Assembly (NCBI RefSeq): GCF_014898055.3
Contig: NW_023605083.1
Span: forward strand, 97,040,486-97,104,485
Reading direction: 5' to 3'
Origin: Talpa occidentalis
Lineage: Eukaryota; Chordata; Mammalia; Eulipotyphla; Talpidae
DNA length: 64,000 nt
Of the stretch, positions 22,900 through 34,769 are shown one piece after another. The first letter of the stretch is position 1, and each line of letters begins with the position of its first letter. The translations under genes were made by a program, and so were the position numbers. The notes beneath the pieces are model-generated. The model worked only from the letters and a program-made list of their open reading frames with translations, had not been told where the DNA came from and made no database searches.

Positions 22900-24235
22900 A
22901 AGGGTTTGGGGTGGGTGGCTTATTTGTGTGATAACCCTAGAAAGTGGGAGTGAAGGAAGGGGCAAGTGAAGTAGGGAAGGAAAGAGCCAGACAAGGGCAA
23001 GTGAAGAGTGGGACTCAGTCATCCTGTGGATGCCAGAGAAACCAGATGGTGCAACAGAATCTTGTCCATGATTAGGATAGGGGTCCTGGGTCTTTTCATT
23101 CCTGTCCCTTACTGGTTGAGAGTTATCCTTTGGGGGGCGGGGAGGGATTCACTTGCCTACACACCTCTGCAGACTCCTAAGTAGAAAGAAGCAGATTTTT
23201 AAGATGGGAAGCAGGCATATTTCAGTTTGCAGGAAACTAGGTACTCAAAGGTTCGCCTAGCTGATATAGGACCTGCCATTGTTGATGTCTGCTGTAATAC
23301 CTCGGGCTAGTGCAAGGGGTATAGTGACTCATAAAGCAAATACCTTCTCTGTGCTTATTCATGAGAGAACACAGACTTTAAACAAACACACACACAAGTG
23401 ATGGTTGTAATTGTGATAAATGCCCTAAAGGAAAAGTCCAGCAAGTAAGTGCATCCTGGGGAGCCTGACTTTATGTACAAATTAAAGATTATTGCAAATT
23501 CCAATTAAATGGACACTTAGTATGATTTATTAATAATTAAATAATTTGCCATAAGAATTTTAAATTTGGTGTAATGAATTATTCCTACCAATGTTAGTGG
23601 TCATTCTCAGAACTATAAAGGTACATAGCATAGCAGGTAAACAGATTAACTCTGGAAACTATAAGAGATCCCTATAGCCTGACTGAGGTTAGATTGTTAT
23701 GCTTGGACTGATTGAGCAGCTACATTGAAATGGTTTACACATGGATACATTAAAAAAATTATTTTCTAATTACAAGAATGTTTCTTGAATGAAATTACAA
23801 GATTTAGTAAAACACAAGGAAATATATAGAGATTGTATACACCCCCCCAAAGAAAATCATTAAAACATTAATGAAGGAAAATTTTTTTATAATATTCTTT
23901 ATTTACATATATTTGATTTGATGAGTTTCCCTTATCCTTGGATGAACATAAAAATCCACTGCACATGGCAAGTTATAAAACTTCAGTGGTGAGGATTCGA
24001 AGCATATACTATGAATGAATCTATCTAGTCAATTACTGAGCAGGCACATTTGATGAGAAAGTTTGTATTTTCTGGTGGTCGTTCCAAGTCTGGGGATATA
24101 CAAAAATTTCCAGTTCTCTTTCATGAATATCATAGGTGTATTGTCAATGAATGTCAAGATCAGGAGAATGTGTGCATATATATGCATTTCTTGTATATCT
24201 TGTTGAAATGACATCAAATATGCAGTTTTAGATTA
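22900..24235. other. Mostly unassigned; probable L2 piece at 23,335-23,470
   Basis: 23,335-23,470 ('aattgtgataaatgccctaa') may be an internal antisense L2 fragment. The rest is AT-rich with no gene. Confidence 0.35.
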
Positions 24236-24239
24236 TATA

Positions 24240-24480
24240 TTAGTTTGAGCATTGTTTTTTCATCATGGTAATTTTGAGGGCTGAGCATTCTCTAGCATGA
24301 ATATATCATAAGTTTTTTTTAATTTCCAATCCTGTTATTAGAATATGTTTCAGGTTTGTATTTTCAGAATAAACACTTCAGTGAATATTTTTAGCATTAA
24401 CTTCTGTCTGAATTTTGAAAAACTTCTTGGTATATATTTTTAAAATTGTAATTTCTGAGTCAAAGAGAATAAACTTTTTT
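24240..24480 (-). mobile_element. Old L1ME-type fragment, antisense
   Basis: 'atgtttcaggtttgtatttt', 'aataaacacttcagtgaat' and 'aatttctgagtcaaagagaa' follow the reversed end of ORF2 of ancient L1s. Confidence 0.4.
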
Positions 24481-24489
24481 TTAGGAGAA

Positions 24490-26390
24490 ATCTATAGGCT
24501 GCTTGTATTTATATAAAGTTCAAATATATGCCAAAAGATAGTATATTATTAAGGGATACGTACACATGTAAGGAAATTGAAGGAGTGAAAGGAAGAAAAT
24601 GTTAAATATGAATTTCATTAGGGTGGTTATCTTTGGGAGGGAGGAAGATGGAATTGAGCATGATACAAAGAGAAAAATGGTATTTTTTAGATTTTAAACT
24701 AATGTCAGATACTTTCCAGAAGAGAATGAAGTATGAATATAAATTTTCAAAAAATTAAACTCTTGAATTACACTGCTTAATTAACTCTTAATTACACTGC
24801 TTAATTACACTCAATCTGATTCTGTAGCCAGAGTTTTTAGATGCTCATATTTTTATTATAAAAGTAACAGGAATTCTTTAAATGATGTTGGGAGAGAATA
24901 AAAATCACTTTATCTCAACCTTACCAGATACACCATCAATGTATTATATGTAGATTTAACTAAAAAACAGTTTTAAAGCACTTTTGTTTCTTTTATTTTT
25001 ATAGATTTTACTATTTGTGAGTCTAGATAGGAAAACCTACTGATATGTGTGGGTGTGGGTGTTAATGTAATGTTAGATATTTCCTCTGTTTACCTCAACA
25101 ATTGGTATATTTTCTTTGATTATTTTTTTTTAAAACCAGGAATTCAGAGGTGGTTTCAGAATGACCTATTTACATCCTCACTGAGATAATTTTTAGAGGC
25201 TCACCATACCACCCAAAGTGTGGCTACCTTTAGTGAGGAATTTGTTTTTGTTTTCTGAAAGTTTTCCAGAATGTTTCAAAAACTCCAAAGAAAGTTCAGT
25301 GGGAGAACTTGTTTCCTCAAAAATGTTTCTCCTGATGAAGCAAAGACTGCCTATGGACAGCACAAGTCTGAAAATGTGGGTTTCCTTGTCAGCAATTTCT
25401 CTCCCTCACAGACCAGCCGCGTTGTGGGAAGGACAGGGGCCTTGAACCTCTCTGCACTCTTGTCTGTTTACCTAATTCTATCAGGTTGACCATTGGAACC
25501 AATGAGTCGATTAGGTCAAATGGTTGACCAATGCAAGTTAAACAAGTGACTGGCTTAAAAACAATAAAAGCAACTTTTCCCCCTTTTTAACCACTCAGCT
25601 GACCCAATGAAATTCTCTGCCTCCTTCCCTCTCATGCTCTGTGTGTGTGGTGTTGATGACCAGTTGAGGTGGCCAGGACAGAGTGGTGACTAGGACAAAA
25701 GAGCATGATAACACTTGAAGTTCTGGCCGACAGAGGGGTCAGAGGCCAGAAAAGCAAAGCAAGATCAAGGGACACAGATAAGTGGGGGCAAAACCCGAGC
25801 AAACATGGGGGCCCAGGCTGGCCCGGGCTGCTCTGCAGGGGCGGCTGCGGGTGGAGGCAGCTGCTGGCCGGCCAGCTGCTCCATCTCCCCTTTCACCCCT
25901 ACAGCGCTGCCCTCCTTGAGCGCTGCCTGTAGGTGCTGAAAACTGAAAGCAGCTGGCAGGTAGATGCAGGACAGAGGGAGTGCGGGCCCTTCAGGGAGGT
26001 GGTGGTTTGGAGGGAGCCTTGTTGCTTCTTATTCGGGCCTTCTTGTGCTTGAGGGCCAGTTTGATTTCTCCCTACTGGAAGGTATAGGGTGCTGGGAGTG
26101 TTTTGTGAGAGGCTGCTTATTCACACATTTGACCAAATCTGAGATGAATCAACAAAAGAAAAAAAAAAAATTGAGTAGGTGAAGAGGGTCAAGAGGCACA
26201 AATGTCCAGTTATAAAATAAACCAGTCTTGGGATGTGACGTGCAGCATTGCAGCTGCAGTTAGCAGTACTAAGAAACCACTGGAAAGTTTCTAAGAGTAA
26301 ATCTTGAAAGTTCTCATCGCAGGAAAACTTTTTGTGACTGTATAGGGGCATAGATGTTAATTAAATTATTCTGGCAGTTGTTTTGCAATC
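24490..26390. other. Unassigned, no gene seen
   Basis: 24,500-24,740 may be an old LINE 3' end. A 13-bp direct repeat (ggttgacca core) lies at 25,484 and 25,522. The GC-rich patch 25,790-25,930 gives overlapping open frames but no domain. Confidence 0.35.
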
Positions 26391-26395
26391 GAATA

Positions 26396-26718
26396 GCCCC
26401 CTCCTTATCTGTGGGGGTGCGTTCCAAGACCTCCAGTGATGCCTGAAACCACAGGAATACCAAAGCCTATCCATGGTTTTTCTTATGCATATACACACCT
26501 ACGATAATGATAACGTTTAATTTATAATGTAGACATTGTCACAATTTAACAGCAGTAACCAATAATAAAATAGAACAATTATAACAATGTACTGTAATAA
26601 AAGTTAAGAGAACCTGATCTTTCTCTCTCCCCAAATATCTGTGCAACATTTTCAGACTGCAGTTGACTGCTGGAAGCTTAAACTGCAAAAAGTGAAAACA
26701 CAGATAAGGGGGGGGGGC
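26396..26718. mobile_element. Miniature DNA transposon (Tigger/pogo-like), TA-flanked
   Basis: The left end is 'gccccctccttatctgtg' and the right end 'cacagataagg' plus a G-run and c, which are inverted copies of each other. Both are flanked by TA (26,394-26,395 and 26,719-26,720). At 323 bp with no ORF it is nonautonomous. TA duplication and the terminal repeats support the Tc1/mariner-pogo superfamily; the exact family name was not assigned. Confidence 0.8.
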
Positions 26719-26734
26719 TACCGTCCCTACAAAT

Positions 26735-26795
26735 ATCAAATCGCTATGTGTACACCTGAAACTATTGTCATGTTACATGTCAATTAGACAGACTT
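26735..26795 (+). repeat. L1 3' end scrap, sense
   Basis: 'tgtgtacacctgaaactatt' then 'tgttacatgtcaatt' is the common L1 3' UTR terminus. Confidence 0.45.
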
Positions 26796-26799
26796 TGTG

Positions 26800-27925
26800 C
26801 AGTAGGTTATTTGGGAGGTGAGCCTCGGAAACACCAGGAGGTAAGTGAGAAATTGAGATGAAACCATTAAATTACCACTGTGGGCAAGTGGGCTTAAGCA
26901 AACTCCCTGGAAAACCCTGAGAGAGTCTAGAGCAAATGCCAGCTATCCTGCTCACGGAGAGAAGGAGCTGAGCTCTTCAACTGTCAGCTCTGGCAGTCAT
27001 TGCTTCAGGATTTCCCCCAAGATGCTGCCCTCCTGGCTTGACCTCCCCTGCGTGAGTGGTCTCCTGGGGCCACAGAGAGGTCACAGGCAAAGAATCAGTT
27101 AGGAGTAGTACAAGCCATGCCCATCAGTGTTGATGGCAATAGTGGGGCTACTGGTGCCGGCAGAGCTCCAGGAATGCCTGTGATGAACAGTAAATGTGCT
27201 CAGTCGTTAAGAAAACTCACCTTCCCCTCACAGAGGCAGTCAACATTCTGCCAGGACTGTCCTTACTTCCCTCCCAGTGATCATTCTGTCAGTTTCATTG
27301 ATCAAAAGAGGCGAGAATGCTTTCCTCTGGTAGCCTGGCCAGCAGCCCCTCCATCCTTTTGGGTGGTTTTTGTTGCAAACCTCAGGAATGCTTCAAGTAA
27401 TGAGTTTCTTTTTCATATTAATCACCCCTTTGTATGTGTCTAGGATTATAATGCAATGCAGTATGAATTATAACAACTTCTAAGGCAGCAAAAATCTGGG
27501 TAGAGCAAGGGAAAGAACTCGGTGGAGGGCCATGGAACCACACATATCTCTTTGCCAAGTTCATAATTTGTGAGATAGCAGCCTTCTGACAATTTTGATT
27601 TATGTTTCACATAATCATCTATTATCTTAATTTGTAACATTTCTTTTAAACCTACCTCAGGGCATGTTCTTTCAGAAGCTCAATTATGTGCAGTTAGTTG
27701 TTTGACAACACTTTTGGCAAATGGTTATTATGAGAGTAGGATCTGTGTGTTTGACAGGCAGGACATTGCAAGGTTTCCCACCAGAGGCATAGAGGGGGGC
27801 ATGAGAGAACCCGCTTGCAAATGTCCCACAAAGTGTAATGTGTCGATGAGCTTAGAGCACCTAGATGGAAGTCCTGGCTTCTTACTAATATGATATATAC
27901 CCAACAAGCAGGGGGAAGGGTGTGT
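26800..27925. other. Unassigned, no gene seen
   Basis: Unique-looking; a 108-codon open frame at 27,117-27,443 shows no domain. Confidence 0.3.
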
Positions 27926-27929
27926 CAGT

Positions 27930-27960
27930 CAACATTTAATGAGCATTTAGTATGTGCTAA
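27930..27960 (-). repeat. MIR stub, antisense
   Basis: 'aatgagcatttagtatgtgc' is the reversed MIR 3' end, cut short by the hAT-like element that starts next to it. Confidence 0.45.
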
Positions 27961-28400
27961 ACCAGTGATTCTTTTGGTTTCAGAACCTTTTACACTCTTG
28001 AAAATTATCAAAGACCACAAAGTGCTTTTATTTATGTGGGTTATACCTGTGGAGATTTATCACTTTAACAGCTAAAACAGAAAAATGTTAAAAATTTATT
28101 ACTAGATCATCAAAAAATCATAATAAATCTGTTACGTGTTAACATAGGTAACATAGGTAACATTTTTTATGGTAAATAACTATATATTACAAAATGAAAA
28201 AATATATAACAGGAAGAATTTCATTACATTTTTATAAATCTCTTTTATGTCTGACTGGATTAAAGACAGTGGATTTTCATCTCTGCTTCTGCATTCAATT
28301 TGTTTTAATATGTTGTTTTGGTTGAAGTATATGAGTAAAATCTGGCCTCACACAGATATATAGAAGAGTATTTTAATAGTCTTAGGAAAGAAGGCTAGGA
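27961..28400 (+). mobile_element. hAT-Charlie-like nonautonomous element, diverged
   Basis: Starts 'ccagtgattcttttggtttc', a degenerate form of the CAGTGGTTCTCAA terminus, followed by 'ttacactcttgaaaattat', 'ttatttatgtgggttatac' and 'ttctgcattcaatttg'. The right terminus is not clear and no 8-bp TSD could be confirmed. Confidence 0.55.
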
Positions 28401-28439
28401 GTATTTCAATAGCCTTTCAGATAATGGAATATTTGTCTT

Positions 28440-29300
28440 TGATGTAATACCTAAAATGACAAATGGCAGCTTTTTTTCTTTTTCTTTTGTACCATTTTAA
28501 GCATATAGTTCAGGGCCTCCCTGGTGGTGCAGGGGTTAAAAACAGTGCTATCAAGCAATTGGCACAATCCCCTGCTGGCCAGGGAGCTAACCCACATGGC
28601 ACAGCAGACCTTCCCTGTCTTGCCCGATGCTCCCCTCAGCAGTGTATTTCAGTAGATCTGCCTGATCTGCTTCCCACTATCTCTGGTGAATCTTCTCACT
28701 CCCCTATACCTCTGGCCTGTACCCCAGTTCTTCTATGCATAAATAAATCTTTTTTAAAAAGCATATAGTTCCGTAGCATTAATCACATTCACATGATTGC
28801 ATTGTTGGTCAGCCATCACCACCATCCTTCTGTAGAGGTTTTTTCTTGCAAAACTTACCTGTACCCAGTAAACAATGACTCCCCAGTCCGCTTTGTTTCT
28901 ATGAATTGAGTTGGTTAGATATCTCATGTACACGGACTACTGCAGTCTTTGTCCTTCCATGTCTTGCTTACTTCTTTTAGCATAATGACACCAAGGTTCA
29001 TCCATGAAATAGCATGTGTCAGAAATTTCTTCCTTTATTGAGGATGAATACTATTTCCTAGAATGCATATAACCAATTTTGTTTATTCATTCATCTGTTG
29101 ATGGAAGCTTAAGCTTTGGTTGTGTCCCTCTATTGGTCATTGTGAATAATGCTGCTATGAACACAGGGACACAATTCTGCTTGAGTCCCTGCTTTTGAAC
29201 TGCTGAATTGCAAGGTTATCTAAATCTATTCTCAATATTTTAAGGAACTGCCATACTGTTTCTTAAAAGTTAATCACAGTGTGGAATTTGAAACCATATC
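28440..29300 (-). mobile_element. Old L1/HAL1 ORF2 3' region, antisense, split by a SINE
   Basis: 'ttgtaccattttaagcatat' resumes after the SINE with 'cattcacatgattgcattgt'. Then come 'gcataatgacaccaaggttc', 'ttcattcatctgttgatgg' and 'aataatgctgctatgaacac', the reversed ORF2 C-terminal region. All coding potential is lost. Confidence 0.65.
28512..28758 (+). mobile_element. tRNA-derived SINE, sense, nested in an old L1
   Basis: Starts 'agggcctccctggtggtgca' and ends 'gcataaataaatctttttt'. A perfect 13-bp TSD, 'aagcatatagttc', is at 28,499-28,511 and 28,759-28,771. The tRNA-like head is degenerate (the B box is damaged), suggesting an older copy. Confidence 0.92.
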
Positions 29301-29329
29301 AATGAACTTTTTGTAATCTGTTCCAATTT

Positions 29330-30255
29330 ATTAGTCTGTCTTGCATTTTGAATGGATCTTTAATTCAAGCACTGTTCTTAATATGCAGGTATCCCTTGGA
29401 AAATATTGGTTCAGTAAGTTATGCAGATTCATTTTTACTGATTCATTTTTAATACAGTATAAAACAACTCCATTCACTAATATCACTGGTGATAATCAAC
29501 AGAAAAGTCTTGAAAGAATTACAAAGCTGTTAAATTCTGGTGACAGATTTTCTAAAATTCTAATTTTCACTTTGTGTTTTGTCATTGACAATCAGTTCTG
29601 TCAGTTGTTATTCTTGACATGACAAGCTCCCTTTGTCCATTTTCAAACACAAGTCTGCCAGGTCTCCAACTCTGAATCACTAGAGCCTATCATTTTTCAA
29701 GTACTAACAACGTTCCATGGGGAGGGCTAGTTCAGTTCAGCGGGAATTTCAGGCTATTGCCCAAGTACTTTTCTTCCAGAAAACTGCTGTCCTTTGGTAT
29801 GCAGAAGTGTTTTATGTGTGCTTTCCATTTTGTTACAGAGTGTATTAAAAAACACAGGTATTCAGGGCCTCCCTTGTGGCTCAAGGGATTAAGCACAGCA
29901 CTATGAAGCTATATGCAGCCACTGCTGCAGGAGTTCGATCCCTGGCCAGCCAGGCAGCTGACCCTCATGGCACAGCAGACCTCTCCTGTCTCACCCACTC
30001 CTCCCCTCAGCAGTGTATTTTAGTAGATCTGCCTGTTCTGTTCCTCACTCTGTCTCTGGTGAATCCTCTCACTCCCTGCACCCCTGGCCTGTTCCCCAGT
30101 TCTTGTATGCATAAATAAATAAATCTTTTAAAAAACACAGGTATTCAAAGACCAATCAAGACTTAGTAAAATCGATCATTCCTATTTATCATTCCTATTA
30201 TCAAAGACACTGTCAAGTGACTATTTTACTGCTCCTATGTTGGCAGTAAATTAGA
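29330..30255. other. Probable old DNA-transposon body, interrupted by a SINE
   Basis: 29,330-29,690 ('ttttgaatggatctttaatt', 'gcagattcatttttactgat') resembles a hAT-Charlie-type body, and similar AT-rich sequence resumes after the SINE. Without a search this remains tentative. Confidence 0.3.
29865..30129 (+). mobile_element. tRNA-derived SINE, sense
   Basis: Starts 'gggcctcccttgtggctcaa', contains the B box 'gttcgatccc' (29,933-29,942) and ends 'cataaataaataaatctttt'. A perfect 18-bp TSD, 'aaaaaacacaggtattca', lies at 29,847-29,864 and 30,130-30,147. Confidence 0.95.
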
Positions 30256-30259
30256 ATGT

Positions 30260-31280
30260 AATAGAAAAATAGAAAGTTTGCTAATCAAGTTTAGCTACTG
30301 CTTCTCCTGGTGTTAACATTCCAGAAGGTTTACCCATCAGTGCAAATATTACCACAGTGAAACAGGCAAAGAACACTTTAGTATGTTTGGAGAATAGTTT
30401 GGATTTCACAGACTTCCTGAAAGTTGTCCCTGGGACATTCCAGGGCGTGCTGCTGACCTTTAAGTATACCAAGCGAAGTACAATGCTGCTTGGCTGAAAA
30501 TTCAAGTTGGTAACTAAACACATTTGTGTAGTATGTGCTTTATTTAATGGTTCAAAATTTTTATTTTTGCTTTTCAGAAAATCCCAAATCTATAATTAGA
30601 AAATTAAAGCAAATATGTGACAATAAAAACCACTAGCAACCTCACCATTCACAAAACTACAAATACTTGGCTCTCTGTGGTTTCAGATAAATCCCATTAT
30701 CTATGTGGATTTAAAATAATAGCTTTAAAAAAGGAGTCCTATTAACAAACCATTACATAACCTACTTTGTATAATAACATGACATGAATATTTTTCAATC
30801 TCATTAAACATTCTTAAACAAAAACAAAGTACAAATACAAAACCATAGGTTGGTATTACATCTTGTGGCAACATCAAAATATTATTTTAACCATACCCAG
30901 TTGTTGCAATGTGACTTGTTACTATTGTTTTGCTTATATAGAAAGAATCTTTACCTACCATTCCTATTCCTGAAGGGTTAAATACACACATTTTCTTTCT
31001 TCCTACAAATTGTACTGATAATTGCTAGATCTTGGAATCTCCAGGTTTTAAAATAAAAATGGATTATGTCCTCCAAAGAGTTATATCAGCTCATTTTCCT
31101 GTGGGTCTGTAGGGGAATGCCTGGCTGCCACATACTGTTCTTTGAACTATGGTCTCTAGTCTACAGCCTTGTCCTGTATTGTATTTGTCTTTGCCGATAT
31201 TTAACGGGGGAGAGTCTGCTCACATTGCTTTTGACTTTGACCCATTTGCTGTCCAACTGTGTAACACTCCAGACCACCCA
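30260..31280. other. Unassigned AT-rich stretch
   Basis: No gene. 30,670-30,830 could be a very old L1ME piece. Confidence 0.3.
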
Positions 31281-31284
31281 ACAT

Positions 31285-31335
31285 ATACACACGTGCGCAC
31301 GTGCACGCGCACACACACACACACACACACACACG
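31285..31335 (+). repeat. Imperfect (CA)n microsatellite
   Basis: CA/CG-interrupted block followed by about 13 clean CA units. Confidence 0.92.
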
Positions 31336-31783
31336 CTATTCCTTGGTGTGAAGAGAGAGGGCAAAGCAACCTGCTGGGCTCACTTATTCACTCTGTGTTG
31401 CTAAAGTGTAATCTTTACTTGCAATGTCTGAGCTCTGATACTCCAATCTGGTGAAAGACACAGATGACCAGAATTTCCAGCAGACCTAGCTTTGGTATCT
31501 TTTCCTCTTTCCACACCATGAACACAGTTTCTGTGCCCCTTTTTCAGCTCACTGCAAGGCCTTGATCTGGCAGAGTAGTAATTTGCTATATCAGATGGTA
31601 AATTTTATGTTCTCTACTATGTTATACATTTTACCACAATAAAAAAAAATACTATAAAGGGGGCAGGGACTGGACTTTAGGGATCTTTCTTGTTCCCCTC
31701 ATCCCCTCGATCCCCTTTCTTCTCTCCCTCTGAGAAGTGAACTCATTTTACTTGAAGAAAGTTTAGCCCAAACTAATATTTTC

Positions 31784-32074
31784 TTTTTTTAAAATTTTTA
31801 AAATTTTTAAATTTTTAAAAAATATTTATTTTTGCAAGAGCTGGGGTACAGGCCAGAGGCTTGGGAGGGTGAGAAGATTCAACAGAGACAGAGCTGGGAG
31901 CAGAACAAGCAGATTTTCCGAAAGCACTGCTGAGGGGAGCAGTGGGCGGCACAGGAGAGGTCTGCTGCGCCATGTGGGTATCTTCCTGTCCGGCCAGGAA
32001 TCGAACCCATTGCTGCAGAGGTTGCGGACAGCTTCACAGCGCTGCACTCAACTCACTGTGCCACCGGGGAGGCC
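31784..32074 (-). mobile_element. tRNA-derived SINE, antisense
   Basis: A long degenerate T/A tail (several 'aaattttta' units), then 'agagctggggtacaggcc', ending 'ccggggaggcc'. Flanks 'aactaatattttc' (31,771-31,783) and 'agctaatattttc' (32,077-32,089) form the TSD core. Confidence 0.9.
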
Positions 32075-32159
32075 AAAGCTAATATTTTCAGGCTCAAATA
32101 TTTGATTGCATTTCAAATTTTCAGACAGAATGGAGTACATTATGGCCTACTGATTCTTT

Positions 32160-32460
32160 TTAAAAATATTTTTAGTGTGGTAAAAATATACATATTTTAC
32201 CATTTGAACCATTTTTTAGGCCTACAGTTCAGTGGTGTTGGGTGTCTCCCCACTGTCATGTGATCCCTGGGCCCTTCTTCTCTAGGACTTTGCATCTTCC
32301 CCAACAGAAGCGCTGTACCTGCTAACAATATCTCCTGTTCCCTCCTCTTCCAGCCCCTGGCAGTCATTATCTACTTTCTGTCTCCATGAATTTGAGTATT
32401 CTAGACACCTTCTATAAGTGGAATCCTACAGAGAAATAACTGGCTTATTTCATTCCGTGT
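32160..32460 (-). mobile_element. Old L1/HAL1 fragment, antisense
   Basis: 'taccatttgaaccatttttt', 'cctacagttcagtggtgttg' and 'ccatgaatttgagtattct' match the reversed HAL1/L1 region also seen at 39,900. Confidence 0.6.
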
Positions 32461-32464
32461 AATT

Positions 32465-33985
32465 GCCTGCTGAGTTTGACAGCCTGTGTTTATGAGCCCC
32501 TCATAGACAGCACCAGAATGGTTTGATTTGAGTGTGTTTGCAAGAGGATAACATTGGCATTTCCATGTTCCTGAGCAAATTTGGTCAGAAAGAGATGAAT
32601 AAACAGAGTTCCTGCTCTGGAGAGGGATAATTTGTCTAAATACATTTTCAGAAAAATTGGCATGGCAGGGACTGTTAGCGAGGCTTCCACCAATGTAAAC
32701 AAAATCAGAATCTGACATGAATCTCTGTACCATTTCTGTGATTCGGGGCACACAGTCCTGCACCAGGAGGGCTGCAGAATCACTGGGGTTCACTGTTTTT
32801 ACTGCTCCTGTGAAATGGAAGGACCTGTCATTCTGAAGGTGGATTTGGGTTTATTGTTCTCATTCCCATGGAACGTTGCAGAGTTGGCTTAGCCACTGTA
32901 GCTGCTCGGGTGTAGTGCAAGCACTCACACACCCAGTGCACTGAGTCAGTGGCATTCCCATTCTTTATTAAAGTCTGAAGAATGCAGACACTCAGACGAT
33001 GCTGTGTAGAAGCTGAAGACTGTCTGTTTCCAGGAGGGCTTGAGTAGAATCTTCTCCCCAGGGCCTGCTCTGTGACACCAGGGGGTTATTGAGTCATTTA
33101 ACTCATTTCATGTTACAAAAGCATTATGAGGTGCTTACCCTTTAATGCTCTTTTTGTAAGCAAAGAAACATAGGCTAAAAGGGATATCTAACTCTAAAAT
33201 CGCAATGAAAGGTAGAGCAGTCCCTTTATATCTCAGGCTAAATAACCCCAGGCTAACATTGCTGATTTCTCAATAGACTGCTGAATATCTTTGAGATTGA
33301 TCTATAGAAGGAAAAAACTTTTAAGTGTTGTAACAGTTTCATTGATAAATATGAAAATACAAAGTGCTGGAAGTGATATTCTTTGATTATGTAAATGTAT
33401 GATGAACACGTTTTTAATAAGTAATTTTTGAAAATAGGGGGGCTCTGCACGAAAGTGTATTTGAAAACTGCTGAGCTTACTAATGATTTTGGAAGACAGT
33501 GTTGATCATATCTAATTTGATTAAAAATGAGAAGTGATGACAATCATTTAAATCTGCTGGATGAAAAACAGTACTTGAGTATCACTTTAGTTACCTGGAA
33601 TACATCAATGCATTACTAAACATAGACAGAATAAAAGACCATTTTCAATATAGTCCATGAAAATTACTTCCTTTATGAAAAACAGAACCAGGAATAACTC
33701 TGTTCTGAGGAAAAAATGTTATTAAGTGAAGTGTCAGGTAGGTAAAGTGGATTACACCCAACAACTACAAACCTCACATGTATAACATTTTAGGGACCTT
33801 TCTTTCTTGTTAATAATAATATATGAAGCTGTGCATTAGTTTTTAAAAACCAAGCCAGGAAAATAAGCGTACGCGTGTCACCCAGGATTATGACTGAGGA
33901 TTAGGCAAGGTTCACTGTGAGGGGACCCTGATGATTTGACACCCAGCCACTTATTGAAAATGTAAAGGAATTTTCTGTTTCCAGA
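32465..33985. other. Unassigned; possible MIR at 33,065-33,170
   Basis: A 130-codon minus-strand open frame at 32,401-32,793 has no recognisable domain. No splice or start context supports a gene. Confidence 0.35.
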
Positions 33986-33990
33986 TTCCT

Positions 33991-34281
33991 ATCACATCTT
34001 TAACTTCACTGCAAGAAGTAGATTATGACAACCCCCAGGAGCCAATCAGAGGGACCTTAGGGCAAAGAGGTTATTTGATTCAATTGCAGGAATGTTTGAT
34101 GAATATCTATAAGGAACTCAGAGTTGAGTGGAGGGGTGTTGGGGAATACAGAAAAGATGAGTAAGACAATGAGCTAGTTCTTAAGGAGTGATGGGCTTTT
34201 TAGGGAGAGAAGACAAAAGTGTAGGAAGTAAAGAGAGCAGGGAAGGAGAGAAGAAATGAAAAGGTGAGCACACCTGCTAGT
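33991..34281 (+). repeat. Local duplication, copy 1 (partner 35554-35848)
   Basis: A block running from 'atcacatctttaacttcact' to 'gtgagcacacctgctagt' that recurs about 1.56 kb downstream with roughly ten substitutions and two or three small indels, about 96% identical by eye. It contains a degenerate L2-like motif ('gatgagtaagacaatgagc'), so it is older genomic sequence that was copied. Its right edge lies 4 bp from the start of the LTR. Confidence 0.9.
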
Positions 34282-34453
34282 ATTTGCTGTATTGTTAGGG
34301 AGAAATGATGTCCTGAGCTAATCCCATACAGGCTTTGTGGACCCCACCCCCACTCCAGACCAAAGCCATCAAGACATTGGGAAAGACAAATCCCATCACC
34401 ACCAAAGGGAGGGTGGCTGGGACCTGAGGGTGGAGTTGGGCAGCCAGGTTGGG

Positions 34454-34460
34454 TATAAAA
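34454..34460 (+). promoter_or_regulatory. TATA box of the solo LTR
   Basis: TATAAAA within 'gggtataaaaacc', followed about 25-30 bp downstream by a GC-rich stretch where R would start. Confidence 0.6.
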
Positions 34461-34647
34461 ACCAAACGCGTGGGCCTTGGGCTGGCTCGCTGTCGCTCGC
34501 CTCCTGGCTACACAGCTCCTGGCTTGTGCCAGCTCTCAGAGCACCATTTGGGATTCCTGATCAGCAGATCGGGTAGGACTCATTTAAAACTTTGTTTCCC
34601 AATTTTCTCCCTGAGCTGTACATTTCCTCATTTCCCCTTCCCTTGTA

Positions 34648-34653
34648 AATAAA
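34648..34653 (+). terminator. Poly-A signal of the solo LTR
   Basis: AATAAA in 'cttgtaaataaacctttta'. The downstream GT-rich 'gcatgtgcctgcag' could mark the R/U5 boundary. Confidence 0.55.
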
Positions 34654-34769
34654 CCTTTTATTAACCTTTCGCATGTGCCTGCAGTAGAGCATTGATAAGT
34701 CCTTTTAAGCGCGCGGGTGAGGACCCACAGTCAGGCACCCCGTTTTGTATCGGGGTTGCTCTACAACAG

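Larger units (their letters stand above)
34285..34768 (+). mobile_element. Probable solo retroviral LTR, sense
   Basis: A TG...CA-bounded 484-bp unit (tgctgtattg...ctctacaaca) flanked by gtatt/gtatg, a 5-bp TSD with one mismatch. A TATA box (34,454) and AATAAA (34,648) are in the order U3-R-U5, about 190 bp apart. No gag, pol or env sequence lies beside it, so it is read as a solo LTR of an endogenous retrovirus. The class is not assigned; the compact layout looks class I (gammaretrovirus-like) but this is inference. Confidence 0.65.

Noticed and set aside
28143..28163. Short tandem 'aggtaacat' units
   Set aside because: Two to three copies only, inside a decayed hAT-like element; too short to mean anything.
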